A stretch of DNA of 64,000 nt from Opitutaceae bacterium (lineage in GTDB: Bacteria > Verrucomicrobiota > Verrucomicrobiia > Opitutales > Opitutaceae): positions 215,092-279,091 of the forward strand of contig JAWLBB010000005.1 in the NCBI GenBank assembly GCA_041395105.1. Direction: 5' to 3'. Below are positions 62,529 through 64,000 of the stretch, one piece after another (positions within the stretch are counted from its first letter, which is position 1; each line of letters opens with the position of its first letter). The notes under the pieces were generated by a model, which made no database searches, was not told where the DNA came from, and saw nothing but the letters and a program-made list of their open reading frames with translations. The translations under genes and the position numbers were made by a program.

Positions 62529-62555
62529 CCTACGCATATGGACTTCACGTTCGAG
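62483..62555 (+). other. attC site of cassette C
   Basis: R'' GCATATC (62483-62489) is the reverse complement of the cassette C start GATATGC. The central stem is GGC-C-AGCGC, loop TCC, GCGCT-A-GCC. R' is GTTCGAG (62549-62555), the start of the second transposase cassette. Length is 73 bp. Confidence 0.85.
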
Positions 62556-64000
62556 GAAAAAATAGATATAGTGAGGGGAATAATCCCCAAAGCGTGGATA
62601 CATAATTGTCCTGCCCGCAGTATCCATTAATGTAATATAGCGATGCCTAAGCTGGCCCAGGCGCTTTCCTGTTTTCTTCCGCAGTTCAAGAGAAGAAACG
62701 CCCTGAGCAACCAGCAGTCCAAGGTGTTGGGCAGCATCCTGGCCTGCCGGACCTCAGCTTTGGGAATCGGGCTTCACCGCGTCTGTGACTGCGGCCATGA
62801 GCTGATCGCCTATAACAGTTGCCGTGACCGTCATTGTCCGCTGTGCGAGGGCAGGGCGACGCGGCGGTGGCAGGCGACGCAGTGCGCCAATCTGCTGCCT
62901 GTGCCCTACCATCATTGCGTATTCACGATTCCAGACGCGCTGGGCACGTTAGTACGCTACAATGAGGAGTTGCTCTACGATCAGTTGTTCAAGGTCAGCG
63001 CCGGTTGCCTGGCTTCATTCTTCCAGAACGACCGGCGATTCCGCGGGCAAGGCGCTTTCATGGGCATCCTGCACACGTGGGGTCAGCGGCTTCAGTTCCA
63101 TCCCCATGTCCATTACCTTGTCGCCTGCGCTGCGCTCAGGCGTGACCACACCCTGGCCGTAAGCGACGGTTATCTCTTCGATGTCAAAGCCCTTTCCCGG
63201 GTCTTCCGCGGCCGCTACCTGGACGCCATCGAGCAATTGCTCCAGCAGAGCCGGCTGACCTTCCCGCCGGGTTGGTCCAGGCGAAGCGTCTGCGCCAGCC
63301 TGCAGCAGGCCTCACGGCGCAACTGGTGCGTCTACACCAAGCGGCCCGTCTGCGACCCGGCCAAGCTGGTCGAGTATATCGGTCGTTACGCCCGTAAGGT
63401 TGCGGTATCCGAGAGTCGCATAGATTCATTTGATTCCTCCTCAATCACCTACCGTTGGAAGGACTACCGTGACGGCCTCACCAAACGCGCCGTGGTCAGC
63501 GCCTCTTCTTTCGTCAGGCTTTTCGTCCAGCACATCCTTCCCTTCGGCTTCAAGCGCATCCGCTACTTCGGATTCTGGCGCCCAGGCGGGCTCAAGCGCG
63601 CACGTGAAGCCATGGCAGTACGCGGTGAAAAGATGCGTCGCTGCGTGGAGACTCTGCTTGCTGCCGCCGAGCAATTGATTCTCAGCGTCGGTGAACCCAT
63701 CTGGCATTGCCCCCGGTGTGGCCAACTCCTCCAGCGCCTCGACCTTGCCCCTTTGCCTGCCCCAAACACTTCATGATTGCCTCCCTGAACCGTCCTAAGT
63801 TCGCGCTCCGGTTGACCCGATGGATCAGCCGACACCCCCTTTGTTGTCCCAATCCAAAATCCAGCCAAATCCGCCCAGTCCAGACTCGTCAATTCACCGA
63901 GAAACCTCTAGATTCAACCGATGATGCCTCGCACTTTATGCCTTCTGTATTCAACCCACTCATCAGAGAATGAGGTCAAATGCGTGCAAACCCCATATCC
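62550..64000 (+). mobile_element. Integron cassette D: second transposase cassette, cut by the window end
   Basis: From TTCGAGG (62550) the sequence follows cassette A with few differences up to the last base of the window, which corresponds to 61240 in cassette A, ten bases short of its attC. Two extra bases lie in the leader (GGAAAAAATAG versus GGAAAAAAG). Its border coincides with the crossover point of the cassette C attC. The transposase gene is intact here. Confidence 0.85.
62643..63776 (+). CDS. IS91-family (Y2/HUH rolling-circle) transposase, intact copy
   Basis: 377 residues. The N-terminal zinc-binding domain (CDCGHELIAYNSCRDRHCPLCEG) matches the IS91/ISCR type. The HUH metal motif is in FHPHVHYLVACA, and the downstream YIGRYARKVAVSESRI with closely placed Tyr residues fits the Y2 catalytic helix. 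RxRYFGF...GL ends the core. The C-terminal knuckle HCPRCGQLL follows. The enzyme nicks single strands and moves DNA by rolling-circle transposition. Here the gene lies in an integron cassette. The leader (62553-62642) has a GGGG/CCCC hairpin and no clear Shine-Dalgarno before the ATG. Confidence 0.92.
   Translation: MPKLAQALSCFLPQFKRRNALSNQQSKVLGSILACRTSALGIGLHRVCDCGHELIAYNSCRDRHCPLCEGRATRRWQATQCANLLPVPYHHCVFTIPDALGTLVRYNEELLYDQLFKVSAGCLASFFQNDRRFRGQGAFMGILHTWGQRLQFHPHVHYLVACAALRRDHTLAVSDGYLFDVKALSRVFRGRYLDAIEQLLQQSRLTFPPGWSRRSVCASLQQASRRNWCVYTKRPVCDPAKLVEYIGRYARKVAVSESRIDSFDSSSITYRWKDYRDGLTKRAVVSASSFVRLFVQHILPFGFKRIRYFGFWRPGGLKRAREAMAVRGEKMRRCVETLLAAAEQLILSVGEPIWHCPRCGQLLQRLDLAPLPAPNTS

Noticed and set aside
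1..64000. tRNA or rRNA genes
   Set aside because: None was recognised by reading; a covariance-model scan was not possible, so short RNA genes cannot be fully excluded.

Overview
The window looks like a stretch of GC-rich chromosome from a polysaccharide-degrading member of the Verrucomicrobiota, most likely near the Opitutaceae. This is inferred from gene style: very long TonB-dependent receptors with a VELSPF-type N-terminus and no SusD partner, four sulfatases, several glycoside hydrolases, a LacI regulator in front of a receptor, and an integron integrase with an extra N-terminal domain. No rRNA or tRNA gene was recognised, and no taxonomic marker gene is present, so the assignment is by resemblance only.

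Layout. 1-3.8 kb: the 5' part of a DUF3667 membrane protein, a PadR repressor with its own palindromic promoter/operator, a secreted protein coupled to it, and a B12-binding radical SAM enzyme. 3.8-25 kb: scattered carbohydrate catabolism (BNR/sialidase-like protein, three sulfatases, UroD-like protein, AraC regulator, aldo/keto reductase, GH4, two SDRs, FAD-dependent oxidoreductase, zinc alcohol dehydrogenase, old yellow enzyme, GH27-like enzyme, Kelch protein). It also holds a scar ORF that fuses the start of the alcohol dehydrogenase to the end of the GH4 gene. 25-45 kb: a polysaccharide-utilisation locus with a LacI regulator, two nearly identical tandem TonB-dependent receptors, a double-GH43 protein, an MFS sugar-acid-type transporter, a large DUF5060 lipoprotein, a single GH43 and a GH67-like enzyme. 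The likely flow is uptake of oligosaccharides by the receptors, trimming by the secreted enzymes, and import of monomers by the MFS carrier.

45.4-50.5 kb: a protein-quality-control cluster on the minus strand (hsp20, hsp20, J-protein, clpB, trxC), with a hairpin terminator after the two hsp20 genes. 50.9-58.1 kb: GH3-type adenylase, membrane J-protein, DUF481 outer-membrane protein, a fourth sulfatase and a LarA-family protein.

58.2-64 kb: an integron. It comprises intI on the minus strand, a GAAC-N4-GTTC (LexA-type) box in front of it, an attI-like region, and a cassette array reading the other way: transposase cassette (broken copy), membrane-protein cassette, secreted-protein cassette, transposase cassette (intact copy, cut by the window end). 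Cassette borders are fixed internally, because the R'' box of each attC is the exact reverse complement of the first seven bases of its own cassette. By this test an IS91-like (Y2/HUH) transposase gene travels as a bona fide integron cassette and occurs twice. This is the most unusual feature of the window.
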